The notes beneath the pieces are model-generated. The model saw nothing but the letters and a program-made list of their open reading frames with translations. It was not told the origin of the DNA and searched no databases. 35,047 bases of DNA, from NCBI GenBank assembly GCA_016188575.1, contig JACPHN010000197.1, positions 1 through 35,047 on the forward strand, written 5' to 3'. Numbering within the stretch: the first letter of the stretch is position 1; every line of letters begins with the position of its first letter. Shown one piece after another: positions 24,202-34,899 of this stretch. The position numbers and the translations under genes are program-made. This DNA comes from Candidatus Schekmanbacteria bacterium (GTDB lineage: Bacteria; CSSED10-310; JACPHN01).

Positions 24202-25902
24202 TCAGTAGAGGGATCCGGGGTCGGGCCGGCGCGCCTCTCCACCGATCAGCAGGCCATTGGCAGACACCGAGGTCGGCCGCGGAAGCAACTTGCCCCAGTT
24301 GCGCGAGCCGGCGCCGCGCGGCCGAGTGTGGGCCCCTGGTGCCACCGGTGCGACGGTTTGCCCCGGCGCGTCGAGCGCGGCGTCCGGCGCGAGCATCGCG
24401 AGCGTGTTGACGTCGGTCCAGTTGCCGCGCGCGTTCGGCGTATCCCATACGACACAGTCGGTGGGCGCGGACGCGGAACGCGACAGACCCATCGCGAAAC
24501 CCAGTGAGCTCGGCGTGATGCTGACGCCACCCGGCCCGTCCAGGGGAACGCCGTCCGCGGTGAAGCGTCCCACGAAGATGCCCTCCGGGAGATCGTTGGC
24601 GTCTTCGGCCAGACGGGTCCAGGCGAGGTGCAAGATCTGATCGCTCACGAACCCGTGCGCCATATAGTAGAGACCGAGCCGCGCCGGATCGGCGACGTCA
24701 ACTCCCTCGGCGGGGCCCTGTACCCTTCCGTCCGCCCCCAGCTTGAGCAATCGAAGCCGGCTGCGCGTGTCGCTGATCAGATCGAAGGAGGCGATATAGA
24801 CGGAGCCGTCGCCGGTGGCGATGGTGGCCTCGTGATCCTGGTAACCGAGATCGGCGACGACGACGGCCCCGTCGCCCCAGAGCAAGCGGCCGTCTCCGGA
24901 CACGCGCTGGGCCATAACGTCGTAGCTCTCGTCGGCCGTCCGCGCCCAGTCATTGAACGCGAGGATGGCCCCCCCGGCGCCGTCTTCGGCGACACCGAGA
25001 AAGGTGTACGTGTGCCCATAATCCTCGGCGAGCCCGGTCGTGCGGACGATCCTGGCCTGCTTACCCCAGATCTTGGTGCCGTCCGCGGCGAAATGTTGCC
25101 CCTCCATCAGCATGGGCTCGATGACGTCGTCGCCCCAGTAGTCGCGCTGGTTGCGCCAGAAGACGAGCAATCCGCCGGCGTTGTCGGGGACTCCCCGCGG
25201 CAGGACCCGCCACCCGGGTCGACCCCCGGCGTCGAGGCCGCTCGGCGGCCACAGCGCCGCGCCGCTCGCGTTGAGATGCTGGCACCGGATGTCGCCGTCG
25301 ATGGCCAAGATAGCGTCCTCCTGGAAGCAGACAAAGACACCGCCAACGGGATCCGGCACCAGGTGCGGCGAAGACCCCCTCGCGGACACGGTGACGCCTG
25401 CCTCCGGGGTCCAGCGCGGCTGCCCCGTCTCCGCATAGGACTGGACAAGAAGCGCCGCGCTGCCATCGTCCCAGTAGCGCTGATAGGCGACAAACGCTCC
25501 CGCGGTCGGGTGTGGCGCCACCACCGGTTCAACGTAGTCGGGCACCTCCGTGAACGAGTCCGCGGTCGCCAGCACGCGTCCGCCGGGCGCGAAGGCGAGC
25601 TCGCCGCTTTCGTCGAACCACTGCATCATGACGTCGATGGAGCTGCTTTTGCGCGCCAGCCACACGGCGGCAAAGCCGCCTTGCGGCAGCGCGGCGACGG
25701 ATTGATTCAACTGGGTGAAGTACTCCTCGTTGGCGGTGTCGCCAAGCGCGACCGCGACCAGCCCGGACGTCGCCTCGCGACCGCCGCCGCTGTCATCGCC
25801 GCCGTCGCAACTGGAGCAGACGATGCCGAGCGCCGCGAGCGCGCCGATCGCTGCCCGCGCCTGCCGGAACATCTGGGTCGAGAATCGGTGTCCATTGTGC
25901 AT
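24202..25902 (-). CDS. Putative lipoprotein, beta-propeller-like, unknown function
   Basis: 566 aa from the ATG at 25902, which has AGAGGAG six bases upstream; a reading from 26232 would run antisense through repeat copy C and is rejected. The N-terminus has a basic head, the hydrophobic core AAIGALAALGIV and Cys residues in CSSCDGGDD, followed by a Gly/Asp/Ser linker as in lipoproteins, although the lipobox is imperfect. The rest is Trp/Gly/Asp-rich with recurring strands of the type GGxFVxxxxx and GGAILAFND, as in six- or seven-bladed propellers of secreted proteins. No catalytic motif is recognised. It is probably on the outer face of a membrane. Confidence 0.65.
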   Translation of the reverse strand: MHNGHRFSTQMFRQARAAIGALAALGIVCSSCDGGDDSGGGREATSGLVAVALGDTANEEYFTQLNQSVAALPQGGFAAVWLARKSSSIDVMMQWFDESGELAFAPGGRVLATADSFTEVPDYVEPVVAPHPTAGAFVAYQRYWDDGSAALLVQSYAETGQPRWTPEAGVTVSARGSSPHLVPDPVGGVFVCFQEDAILAIDGDIRCQHLNASGAALWPPSGLDAGGRPGWRVLPRGVPDNAGGLLVFWRNQRDYWGDDVIEPMLMEGQHFAADGTKIWGKQARIVRTTGLAEDYGHTYTFLGVAEDGAGGAILAFNDWARTADESYDVMAQRVSGDGRLLWGDGAVVVADLGYQDHEATIATGDGSVYIASFDLISDTRSRLRLLKLGADGRVQGPAEGVDVADPARLGLYYMAHGFVSDQILHLAWTRLAEDANDLPEGIFVGRFTADGVPLDGPGGVSITPSSLGFAMGLSRSASAPTDCVVWDTPNARGNWTDVNTLAMLAPDAALDAPGQTVAPVAPGAHTRPRGAGSRNWGKLLPRPTSVSANGLLIGGEARRPDPGSLY

Positions 25903-26056
25903 CTGTCGCTCCTCTGTGGTGGGGTGGGGGATCGCTACCGAACCCGTCATCGGCGACGGTGCAAGAACATGGCCACGCCCGGAGCGCGGCGTGATCGCCG
26001 CGCGGCGCCGAAGCCGCGCGCATGGCGTGTGTGAGCGCACACGCGGCGAGCGCAAG

Positions 26057-26143
26057 CTCCCGTCCCCCACCGCACCTCCCCGCTTGCGGGAGCGACGCGT
26101 CGGGGCGCGGTCGCCCCGACGCCGAACGCGCGGTGGATTCAGG
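26057..26143. repeat. Dispersed intergenic repeat, copy C
   Basis: The core CTCCCGTCCCCCACCGCACC then TCCCCGCTTGCGGGAG is followed by a perfect 9-base hairpin GTCGGGGCG-CGGT-CGCCCCGAC (26099-26120). The family right end GCCGAACGCGCGGTGGATTC ends at AGG 26143. The left end is absent or diverged. Confidence 0.6.
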
Positions 26144-26156
26144 CGTCTCCGGCTGA

Positions 26157-26185
26157 TTGCTGATCGACGCCGTGGCGGGTACACT
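26157..26185 (+). promoter_or_regulatory. Promoter candidate for the STAS-like gene
   Basis: TTGCTG at 26157-26162 and TACACT at 26180-26185 are 17 bases apart, directly after repeat copy C and 38 bases before the ATG at 26223. Each box differs from the sigma-70 consensus at two positions. Confidence 0.35.
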
Positions 26186-26222
26186 CTCCTCGGGCACGAA
26201 CAGTCGCGGACGAGGGAAGAGC

Positions 26223-26705
26223 ATGGCTGCAACGGATCTCCAGGCCACGGTCACGCACGATGCGGAAGGCACTTTGGTCCAGTTGTCGGGAATTATCGAC
26301 GAAAGCGCGGGCGATGCGCTACAGGCGGTTCAAGGCCAGGTCACGGGCGCCTTGCGACTCAACGTCGGCGGGGTCAGGAGCGTCAACTCATTTGGTGTCG
26401 GCCAGCTCATGAGATTTCTCGAGCAAACGTCGCGCGCTCACCGCGTCACCTTCGAGGATTGCTCCGAGACATTCGTCGACCTGTTCCAGATGATGGGATT
26501 ATCGGCGTATGGCAAAATAACGTCATTCTACGCGAGCTATTCGTGCGACACGTGCCCGATTCGCGAGTCACGCCGTATCGTCGTATCTCGGCACTTGCGA
26601 CTGGATCCACGGACGAACAGCGTGGAGGCCGCCAGCTTTCCGTGCTCATGCGGCGGAACGCTGTTGCAGGATGATGCTCTGGATTTTGCCGCGGACTACC
26701 TGTGA
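26223..26705 (+). CDS. STAS-like domain protein with a possible zinc ribbon
   Basis: 160 aa, soluble. Residues 8-95 fit the STAS fold of anti-sigma-factor antagonists: TLVQLSGIIDESAG, LRLNVGGVRSVNSFGVGQLM and VTFEDCSETFVDLFQMMGL. SpoIIAA-type antagonists have DSSG at the phosphorylation loop; here it is NSFG, keeping one Ser. Residues 103-160 add CDTCP and CSCGG, four Cys in CxxC and CxCGG pairs that could bind one zinc. That tail is not part of a standard STAS protein. The start is supported by GAGGGAAG just upstream. No anti-sigma or sigma factor gene is adjacent, so its partner, if any, is elsewhere. The fold call is moderately sure and the zinc site is inference. Confidence 0.65.
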   Translation: MAATDLQATVTHDAEGTLVQLSGIIDESAGDALQAVQGQVTGALRLNVGGVRSVNSFGVGQLMRFLEQTSRAHRVTFEDCSETFVDLFQMMGLSAYGKITSFYASYSCDTCPIRESRRIVVSRHLRLDPRTNSVEAASFPCSCGGTLLQDDALDFAADYL

Positions 26706-26723
26706 GGCGGTTGGCGAGGGTCT

Positions 26724-26757
26724 GGCGCGGTCTTGGGCGGGGCGCGGTCTTGGGCAG
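26724..26757. repeat. Tandem 17-base duplication
   Basis: GGCGCGGTCTTGGGCGG at 26724-26740 is repeated at 26741-26757 with one mismatch, and a shorter partial third unit follows. It lies between the convergent STAS-like and CBS genes. Confidence 0.6.
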
Positions 26758-26791
26758 GGCGCGGCGGGCAAGCGGCAGCGAGGCGTCGTGC

Positions 26792-27421
26792 TCACGTCCA
26801 CAGATCGAGAGGCGCGCTATTGACCATGCAGCGGAGCATGTCCGAAGCGGTAACGATGCCCACGACGTGTCTGAAGTCAGTGACCACCGGGATGCAGTGG
26901 ATCGCGGCGTCCACCATGGCGTGAGCGACGTCGCGGATTGCCGTATCGGGGGTAGCGGTAACGAACGAGCGCGTCATGACTTCGTCCACGGTGAGGCTCG
27001 CCAGTCTCGTAGCGTCGAGCGGCTGGGCGTCTCCGTGAGCCTGTCCGGCGCGCAGGACATACCACTTCGAGAGCAGCCCAACGAGGTGCCCGCCCGGCGA
27101 GGTCACAGGCAGGTGGTCGAGCTCGTGGTCTTGCATCACGCGCAGCGCCGTGGCGATGGGGCGCTGCGGTTCGATGGTGAGCACCGGCGAGGTCATGATG
27201 TGCTCCACCAGGTGCGCGCGGCTACGAGCATGGTCGGCGGTTTGACGCGCATACTCCGAGGCGACCAGGCGCGCGCTCGGTAGCGGCGGGGCGATCGCCT
27301 CCTCGTGAACGGCGCTACTGGCGGTCGTCGCTACGATCGCCTCGACTTTGCGCGGTGCCGCTCCGGGCAGATAGGGCTCGGGCCGCAGCTCTCCACGGTC
27401 GGGAATCCAGGATACTAGCAT
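26792..27421 (-). CDS. Two-CBS-domain protein
   Basis: 209 aa, soluble. After an unconserved head of about 70 residues come two CBS motifs: VEHIMTSPVLTIEPQRPI to GLLSKWYVLR (about 73-125) and VDEVMTRSFVTATPDTAI to GIVTASDML (about 146-196). Paired CBS domains form a module that binds adenosine-type ligands such as AMP, ATP or SAM, and usually regulates a partner; here there is no other domain. The start has TGGAG about ten bases upstream. It begins 36 bases after the Tag stop on the same strand, so the two genes are probably co-transcribed, although a functional link with base excision repair is not known. Confidence 0.85.
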   Translation of the reverse strand: MLVSWIPDRGELRPEPYLPGAAPRKVEAIVATTASSAVHEEAIAPPLPSARLVASEYARQTADHARSRAHLVEHIMTSPVLTIEPQRPIATALRVMQDHELDHLPVTSPGGHLVGLLSKWYVLRAGQAHGDAQPLDATRLASLTVDEVMTRSFVTATPDTAIRDVAHAMVDAAIHCIPVVTDFRHVVGIVTASDMLRCMVNSAPLDLWT

Positions 27422-27457
27422 ACGCGCATTCTCCAGTTGCGGGGGTAAGCGGTCTGG

Positions 27458-28084
27458 TCATCGCTCCGGAATTTCTCGGGAATCGTTGCCGGAGAGGATC
27501 TCCTCGCGCCTGAAGCAATCGATCGCGTGGTCGTTGACCATGCCCGCCGCCTGCATGAAGGCGTAGCAGATGGTGGAGCCGACAAATTTGAAACCGCGAC
27601 GGCGCAGATCGCGGCTCATCGCATCCGATTCGGGGCTGACGGCACGATAGTCCTGCATGCAGCGCGGTGCTCTGAGCTGGGGCCTTCCGCCCACGAATCG
27701 CCAGAGGTGCTCGGCGAAGCTGCCGATCTCGACCTGAGCAACCAGATACCGGCGAGCGTTCTCAATCATGGCGCTGACCTTGGCGCGATTACGAATGATG
27801 CCTGAATCCAGCAGCAGGGCCTCGATCTTGTCATCTCCATACTGCGCGACCATGCCCGGATCGAAACCATCGCAAACCGCGCGATAGTGTTCGCGCTTCC
27901 TCAACACGGTGTACCAACTCAGGCCCGCCTGGATCCCCTCCAAGATCAGGAGCTCGAACAACAATCGGCTGTCCCGGAGGGGAACGCCCCACTCCACGTC
28001 GTGGTAGCGCACATAGTCAGGCTTGGCGAGGTCGACCCAGGGGCATCGGATGGGAGCGGCGGGCGTGGCGTTCGGGCAGCTCAT
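27458..28084 (-). CDS. tag: DNA-3-methyladenine glycosylase I
   Basis: 208 aa; the family is usually about 190. Tag removes 3-methyladenine from alkylated DNA and starts base excision repair. The four zinc ligands of the HhH-fold Tag enzymes are present: Cys14 (RCPWV), His28 (YHDVEWG), and His186 and Cys190 (NDHAIDCF). Core blocks DSRLLFELLILEGIQAGLSW, with the catalytic-region Glu, YTVLRKREHYRAVCDGFDP, and DLRRRGFKFVGSTICYAFMQAAG are intact. I chose ATG 28084 because the family begins shortly before the CPW motif; longer readings run into non-coding DNA. Confidence 0.95.
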   Translation of the reverse strand: MSCPNATPAAPIRCPWVDLAKPDYVRYHDVEWGVPLRDSRLLFELLILEGIQAGLSWYTVLRKREHYRAVCDGFDPGMVAQYGDDKIEALLLDSGIIRNRAKVSAMIENARRYLVAQVEIGSFAEHLWRFVGGRPQLRAPRCMQDYRAVSPESDAMSRDLRRRGFKFVGSTICYAFMQAAGMVNDHAIDCFRREEILSGNDSREIPER

Positions 28085-28587
28085 CAGTCCAGAGTAGCGC
28101 CGATCCGCGCGGCGGGGAAGCCTCGGCCGGCGGCGGCTCCGCTCGCGCCGAGCAGATGCCCTGGCGATGTAAACGGCAGTTGTCGAGAGCAACCTGAGTT
28201 TACGGAAGCGGGTTCGCGCGCGGGAGGCGCGGGCACCAAGAAGGATGCGGGCCTTTGGGCCGGGGTTCGGGAAACCTCCCACCGCCTGCGGCAGTTCCGC
28301 CCCGCATGGCGGGGTATCGGACCGACTGACGAATGAATGAAGCGTTGGCCGGGTGGTTGGTGATCGGCACGGATATTGCTGCTGAGCGGGAGCTCGGCCG
28401 GCATCGAGTGAATAGAGGCGGACGCGGACCCTGGACGGGGTTCGGCGCGGGGAACCGTGGCTGCGTGCCTCCACGCAGCCCGGGTGAGGTGCGCTCGGCA
28501 GTTATGGTGGTGGAGGCGGGGGCGGGCCCTTCGGGGAATTCCCCGACCCCGAAGACCGCGACCGTCTTCCTCTTTCCCGGCTCACCT
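28085..28587. other. Intergenic region without a supported gene
   Basis: 503 bases between the tag start and the stop of the thioredoxin-domain gene, both on the minus strand. Open frames on both strands are Arg/Pro-rich and unlike known proteins. It should contain the promoter of the tag-CBS pair, but I see no clear boxes. Palindromes at its right edge are listed separately. Confidence 0.5.
28532..28569 (-). terminator. Palindromes after the thioredoxin-domain gene
   Basis: A perfect 14-base palindrome CGGGGAATTCCCCG (28532-28545) and a six-base stem GAAGAC-CGCGACC-GTCTTC (28551-28569) lie 18-56 bases beyond the stop at 28588 on the minus strand. Position and pairing suit transcript termination or 3'-end protection; there is no T-run. 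Confidence 0.35.
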
Positions 28588-31059
<2,472 letters not shown>

Positions 31060-31110
31060 TGAGATAGCTCCTTGTCATGGGTCACACGGTGCCGCCCAAA
31101 GCTGCAGATG

Positions 31111-31283
31111 CCTGAATCCACCGCCGCTTCGACGACACCCCCAACCTCGCCTCCCTCCGCCGGCGGCGGGAGGGATGTTCCAGCACGCGAGTCGCTCGTC
31201 TGGGAAGGCACCTCCCCCCGCCCGCGGGGTAGGGACGGAGGATGGCATGGTCACGCCGACGTCGAACACGCAGTGGATTCAGG
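31111..31283. repeat. Dispersed intergenic repeat, copy D (both ends present)
   Basis: A 173-base element bounded by CCTGAATCCACCGC (31111-31124) and GCAGTGGATTCAGG (31270-31283), an imperfect inverted pair. Inside are CCCCCAACCTCGCCTCCCTC, an unshared central segment, and the core CCTCCCCCCGCCCGCGGGG then TAGGGACGGAGG (about 31210-31241). This is the most complete copy and defines the element's outer boundaries. Confidence 0.65.
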
Positions 31284-31295
31284 TGAGTGGTCGCC

Positions 31296-31466
31296 ATGCG
31301 CGCGAACGGGCTGGCGATCCAGGGTCGCCGCGGCTTCATATCAGGCGCGGGCGCGTTCATCGGCAGCTTCCTACTGTATGCTCCCCAGTGTACTGCCGTG
31401 ACTGCCGGACACAAGCACCGCGAGCTCCGGCGGTCGCTCTTGACGGCGGCGCCCGCCTGCGAGTAA
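31296..31466 (+). pseudogene. Short Tat-signal-like open frame
   Basis: 56 codons plus stop: MRANGLAIQGRRGFISGAGA then FIGSFLLYAPQCTAV and a basic tail. The twin Arg followed by FISGAGAFIGS looks like a Tat signal peptide of a substrate-binding or oxidoreductase protein, but nothing recognisable follows. It has no good ribosome site and ends 45 bases before the TPP-enzyme gene. It may be the 5' remnant of a lost gene or chance. Confidence 0.25.
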
Positions 31467-31510
31467 ATGCGCTAGCAATCCAGCCCACGCCGCCGCCCAG
31501 AAAGGTAACC

Positions 31511-33415
31511 ATGCCAGCGAGCTCCCCCACCTACGACCCTGCTGCGCGCGCCCAGGCTATCGCCCAGGCCGGCTCCATTGCCGCCGCCATCGCTTCGGGA
31601 GCGCTGCCGGCGTGCATCGACACCACCCTTTCCGAGGCCGTCGTGCTCGGTCTCCTACTCCAGGGGGTGCGCCGTTATGTGTGTGTGCTCGGCCACGGAT
31701 CGACCGACCTCGGCGAGATCCTGCGCATCTACAGCGATGCCGGCGTGGCGCACGCCATCAACGTGCGTCACGAGACCGCGGCGTCGCACGCCGCGGCGGC
31801 GCTGCGCTGGGTGACCGGAGAGAAAGCTGCCGTCTTGACCTCGATCGGCCCCGGAGCCCTGCAGGCCATGGCCGGCTCGCTGGTCGCTTCGAGCGACGGG
31901 CTCGGGCTTTGGTATCTGTTCGGCGACGAGACAACGGAGGACGAGGGACCGAACATGCAACAAATCCCCAAGCACGAGCAGAGCCTCTACCTCAAGCTTT
32001 GCGACACGTTGGGGCACGGCTATTGCCTGCATACGCCTGCCGCGCTTGGCACCGCGCTCCGCCGCGGGAGCTACGTCGTCGATCATCCCTACCGTCAGGG
32101 GCCATTCTTTCTGCTCTTGCCGCTCAACACCCAGCCGGCGCGCATGGTCGGGCTGCATCTCCGGGAGCTCACGGTGTCGCTGCCGCCGCCGGCGGCGGCG
32201 CCGTGCGCGGACGCGGAGCTGCTGGCCGCTACGGCCACTGCCCTGCTCGACGCCGAACGCCTCGTGGTCAAGGCCGGCGCCGGCGCGCGCGCGGCCGGCA
32301 GTGAGGTGCAGCGCTTTCTCGCGCTCTGCGGCGGCGTTCTTGTGCCTGGCCCGCGCGTCACCGGCCTGTTGCCCTACGAGCATCCCCGCAACATGCTCAT
32401 CGGCGGCTCCAAGGGCACGCTCTGCGGGAATTTCGCCATGGAAAACGCGGACCTGCTGGTGGCGCTCGGAACCCGCGCCGTCTGTCAGTCTGACTCCTCG
32501 CGGACCGCCTATCCCAACGTCCGGGCCGTCATCGGTGTGAACGCCGACTACCGCGACGCGCTGCATTACAGCGGCAGCATTCCGCTGGTCGGAGACGTGA
32601 CTGCTACGCTCGCGTTGCTCAACGACCACCTTGAACAGCAGGTGCGCAGGCGCGCCTCCGATTGGGAGGAGCGCACCGCGCCGTGGCTGGCGGCCTGTGC
32701 CCACCGCAAGGCCGAGTGGCTGGCGTTCAAGGATCAGCGCTACGCCGTGCGCGCACTTTATGACCCGGTCTGGCAGCGCGAGGTGCTCACCCAGCCCACC
32801 GCGATCAAGGTGGCGGCTGACTGGGCCCGGGACCGCGACGCCGTCACCTTCTTCGACGCCGGCGACGTCCAGGCGAACGGCTTCCAGGTCGCCGAGGACG
32901 ATCGCGTCGGCCGGACCTTTACGGAAACCGGCGCGAGCTACATGGGATTCGCCGTCTCCGCGTTGCTCGCGAGCGCGCTGGCGGCGCGGCCGTTCTTCGG
33001 CCTGGCGATCACGGGCGACGGCTCGTTCTCGATGAATCCGCAGATCCTGATCGATGGCGTGCAACATGGCGTGCACGGCTGCATCCTGCTGCTCGACAAC
33101 CGCAGGATGGCAGCGATCTCGTCGCTGCAGCGCGCCCAATACGGCCGCGACTTCGCGACCAGCGACAGCGTCGCCGTTGACTACGTCGCGCTGGCGCGGG
33201 CGGTAACCGGCGTGAAGGCGCTGTTCGGCGGCCATGAGCGCGGCGCCTTGCGCGCGGCGCTCGACGAGGCTCATGCGTATCCCGGACTGTCGCTGATCCA
33301 CGTGCCGGTCTACTTCGGAGACGATCCGCTCGGTGGGTTCGGCGCCTATGGCCGCTGGAACGTCGGAAACTGGGTGACCGAAACACAGCAGATTCGGCAC
33401 CGGATCGGGTTGTGA
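31511..33415 (+). CDS. Thiamine-diphosphate-dependent IolD-like enzyme
   Basis: 634 aa, of the acetolactate-synthase-like TPP superfamily, closest in look to IolD (3D-trihydroxycyclohexane-1,2-dione hydrolase). The PYR domain has RHETAASHAAAALRWVTG with catalytic Glu88, followed by TSIGPGALQAMAGS. A central domain spans about 235-390, and the PP domain has GDGSFSMNPQ (Gly502-Asp503) with Asn530 in LLLDN for Mg-diphosphate binding. IolD proper cleaves the ring dione in inositol breakdown; no other iol gene is visible, so the true substrate may differ. The ATG at 31511 has AAAGGTAA upstream; extension to 31175 would translate repeat copy D and is rejected. The aldehyde dehydrogenase gene begins 16 bases after the stop, and an IlvD/Edd dehydratase gene follows. 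Confidence 0.85.
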   Translation: MPASSPTYDPAARAQAIAQAGSIAAAIASGALPACIDTTLSEAVVLGLLLQGVRRYVCVLGHGSTDLGEILRIYSDAGVAHAINVRHETAASHAAAALRWVTGEKAAVLTSIGPGALQAMAGSLVASSDGLGLWYLFGDETTEDEGPNMQQIPKHEQSLYLKLCDTLGHGYCLHTPAALGTALRRGSYVVDHPYRQGPFFLLLPLNTQPARMVGLHLRELTVSLPPPAAAPCADAELLAATATALLDAERLVVKAGAGARAAGSEVQRFLALCGGVLVPGPRVTGLLPYEHPRNMLIGGSKGTLCGNFAMENADLLVALGTRAVCQSDSSRTAYPNVRAVIGVNADYRDALHYSGSIPLVGDVTATLALLNDHLEQQVRRRASDWEERTAPWLAACAHRKAEWLAFKDQRYAVRALYDPVWQREVLTQPTAIKVAADWARDRDAVTFFDAGDVQANGFQVAEDDRVGRTFTETGASYMGFAVSALLASALAARPFFGLAITGDGSFSMNPQILIDGVQHGVHGCILLLDNRRMAAISSLQRAQYGRDFATSDSVAVDYVALARAVTGVKALFGGHERGALRAALDEAHAYPGLSLIHVPVYFGDDPLGGFGAYGRWNVGNWVTETQQIRHRIGL

Positions 33416-33431
33416 AAGGAGCCCCAGGACA

Positions 33432-34880
33432 ATGAGCTCACCCCCCAATCAGTTGTTCATCGATGGCCATTGGGTAGGACCCGCGGAGCGCGAGGTGCTC
33501 GAAGTCATCGACCCTGCCACCGAGCAGCTCGTCGATCGCGTGCCCGTGGCCACGGACGCGGACATCGACGCGGCGCTGGCTGCCAGCGCCGCGGCGTTTG
33601 CCGAGTGGCGGCACGCCGACGCCTGGACGCGCAGCCAACTGCTGCGGAAAGTGTCCGCGGTGTTGCGCGAGTGGGTAGAACCGATGGCCGCCACGCTGAC
33701 CGAGGAGCAGGGGAAGCCGCTGCGGGAGGCTCGCGGCGAGCTTGCCGCCACGGCCGACCAGTTCGACTGGTACGCGGACGAGGCGCGGCGGATATATGGC
33801 CGGGTGATCGACGGCCATGCGCGGGACAATCGGCTCCTGGTGCTGCGCCAGCCCGTAGGCCCGGTCGCGGCCTTCTCCCCCTGGAACTTCCCGGCGCTCT
33901 TGCCGGCGCGCAAGATCGCGGCCGCGGTGGCAGCGGGCTGCTCGATCATCATCAAGCCGGCCGAGGAGGCGCCCCGCACCTGTCTGTGGCTGGCGCGGGC
34001 GTGCGCTGAGGCCGGTGCGCCGCGCGGCCTGATCAATGTCGTCACCGGGCACCCCGAGCACATCAGCACGCGCCTCATCCGCGCGGATGTCATTCGCAAG
34101 GTGTCGCTCACCGGCTCGGTGCCGGTGGGGAAGAAGCTCCTGAAACTTTGCGCCGAGCTCGTCAAACCCGCTTCCATGGAGCTCGGCGGACACGCGCCGG
34201 TGCTCGTATTCGCCGATGCGGACGTGGAGCGCGCGGCGGAGACCGCGGCACGCGCGAAGTTTCGCAACAGCGGCCAGGTGTGCATCGCCGCGAGCCGCTT
34301 CTTCGTGCACGCCGCGATCGCCGAGGCCTTCACGCGCCGCTTCGTCGAGGTCACCCGCGCGCTGCGCCTCGGCGACGGCCGCGACCCCGACACCGACATC
34401 GGCCCGCTGGCGAGCTCCCGCCGCCGCGACGCCGCCGAGGCGCTGGTCGCCGACGCCGTCGCGCGCGGCGCCCGCGTGCGCTGGGGCGGGGAGCGACCCG
34501 CCGCATTCCCCCGCGGCTTCTACTTTTTCCCCACCGTCCTTACCGGCGTCACCGACGAGATGCGCGTCATGAACGAGGAGCCTTTCTGCCCCATCGCTCC
34601 CATCACCACCTTCGCGACCTTCGATGAGGCGGTGGCCCGGGCGAACCGCTCTGACTACGGGCTCGCGGCGTACGTGTTCTCGCGGGATACGAAAACCACG
34701 TTTCTGGCGGCCGAAGCCCTCGAGGCCGGCATGGTCGGCGTCAACAACATGGTGATCGCCACCGCGGAAGCGCCGTTCGGCGGCGTGAAAATGTCGGGAT
34801 GCGGCCGGGAGGGCGGCAGCGAGGGCATCGAAGCGTACACCCACACCAAATACGTCAACATCGGGCTTTGGGACCAGTAG
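33432..34880 (+). CDS. NAD(P)-dependent aldehyde dehydrogenase (succinate-semialdehyde dehydrogenase-like)
   Basis: 482 aa, the usual length. Oxidises an aldehyde to the acid with NAD(P). Seen are the substrate-entry segment PVGPVAAFSPWNFP, the cofactor Lys in IIKPAEEAP, SLTGSVPVGKKL, the general base Glu250 in MELGGHAP, the nucleophile Cys284 in NSGQVCIAASRFFV, and EEPFCPIAPI. The pattern NSGQVC and the final KMSGCGREGGSEGIEAY place it with succinate-semialdehyde, alpha-ketoglutarate-semialdehyde and related enzymes. The start has AAAGGAG ten bases upstream. It lies 16 bases after the TPP-enzyme gene and 19 before the dehydratase, so it probably acts on the aldehyde from the same route. Confidence 0.92.
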   Translation: MSSPPNQLFIDGHWVGPAEREVLEVIDPATEQLVDRVPVATDADIDAALAASAAAFAEWRHADAWTRSQLLRKVSAVLREWVEPMAATLTEEQGKPLREARGELAATADQFDWYADEARRIYGRVIDGHARDNRLLVLRQPVGPVAAFSPWNFPALLPARKIAAAVAAGCSIIIKPAEEAPRTCLWLARACAEAGAPRGLINVVTGHPEHISTRLIRADVIRKVSLTGSVPVGKKLLKLCAELVKPASMELGGHAPVLVFADADVERAAETAARAKFRNSGQVCIAASRFFVHAAIAEAFTRRFVEVTRALRLGDGRDPDTDIGPLASSRRRDAAEALVADAVARGARVRWGGERPAAFPRGFYFFPTVLTGVTDEMRVMNEEPFCPIAPITTFATFDEAVARANRSDYGLAAYVFSRDTKTTFLAAEALEAGMVGVNNMVIATAEAPFGGVKMSGCGREGGSEGIEAYTHTKYVNIGLWDQ

Positions 34881-34899
34881 CGCGGCAAGGAGCTTTGTC

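Larger units (their letters stand above)
25903..26222. other. Divergent intergenic region with hairpins and repeat copy C
   Basis: 320 bases between the divergent lipoprotein and STAS-like genes. It contains a perfect hairpin GCGCGGCG-TGAT-CGCCGCGC at 25984-26003, repeat copy C, and a promoter candidate for the STAS-like gene. No coding sequence is supported. Confidence 0.5.
31060..31510. other. Divergent intergenic region before the catabolic operon
   Basis: 451 bases between the divergent thioredoxin-domain gene and the TPP-enzyme gene. It holds repeat copy D and a short Tat-signal-like open frame, both listed separately. Operon and regulator sites must lie here or inside the repeat; none is clear enough to call. 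Confidence 0.5.

Noticed and set aside
24628-26034. Plus-strand open frame of 468 codons
   Set aside because: Antisense to the lipoprotein gene, whose ribosome site and lipoprotein-like N-terminus are convincing.
25903-26232. Upstream extension of the lipoprotein by 110 codons
   Set aside because: It reads antisense through repeat copy C into the STAS-like start; Arg/Pro-rich and without homology.
27800-27815. CCTGAATCC match inside tag
   Set aside because: Only the short end motif matches, it is within conserved coding sequence, and no core or partner end is near; chance.
31175-31510. Upstream extension of the TPP enzyme by 112 codons
   Set aside because: It would translate repeat copy D and spacer; the ATG at 31511 has its own ribosome site and fits the family start.
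31655-33448. Minus-strand open frame of 597 codons
   Set aside because: Antisense to the TPP enzyme, which has all its cofactor motifs.
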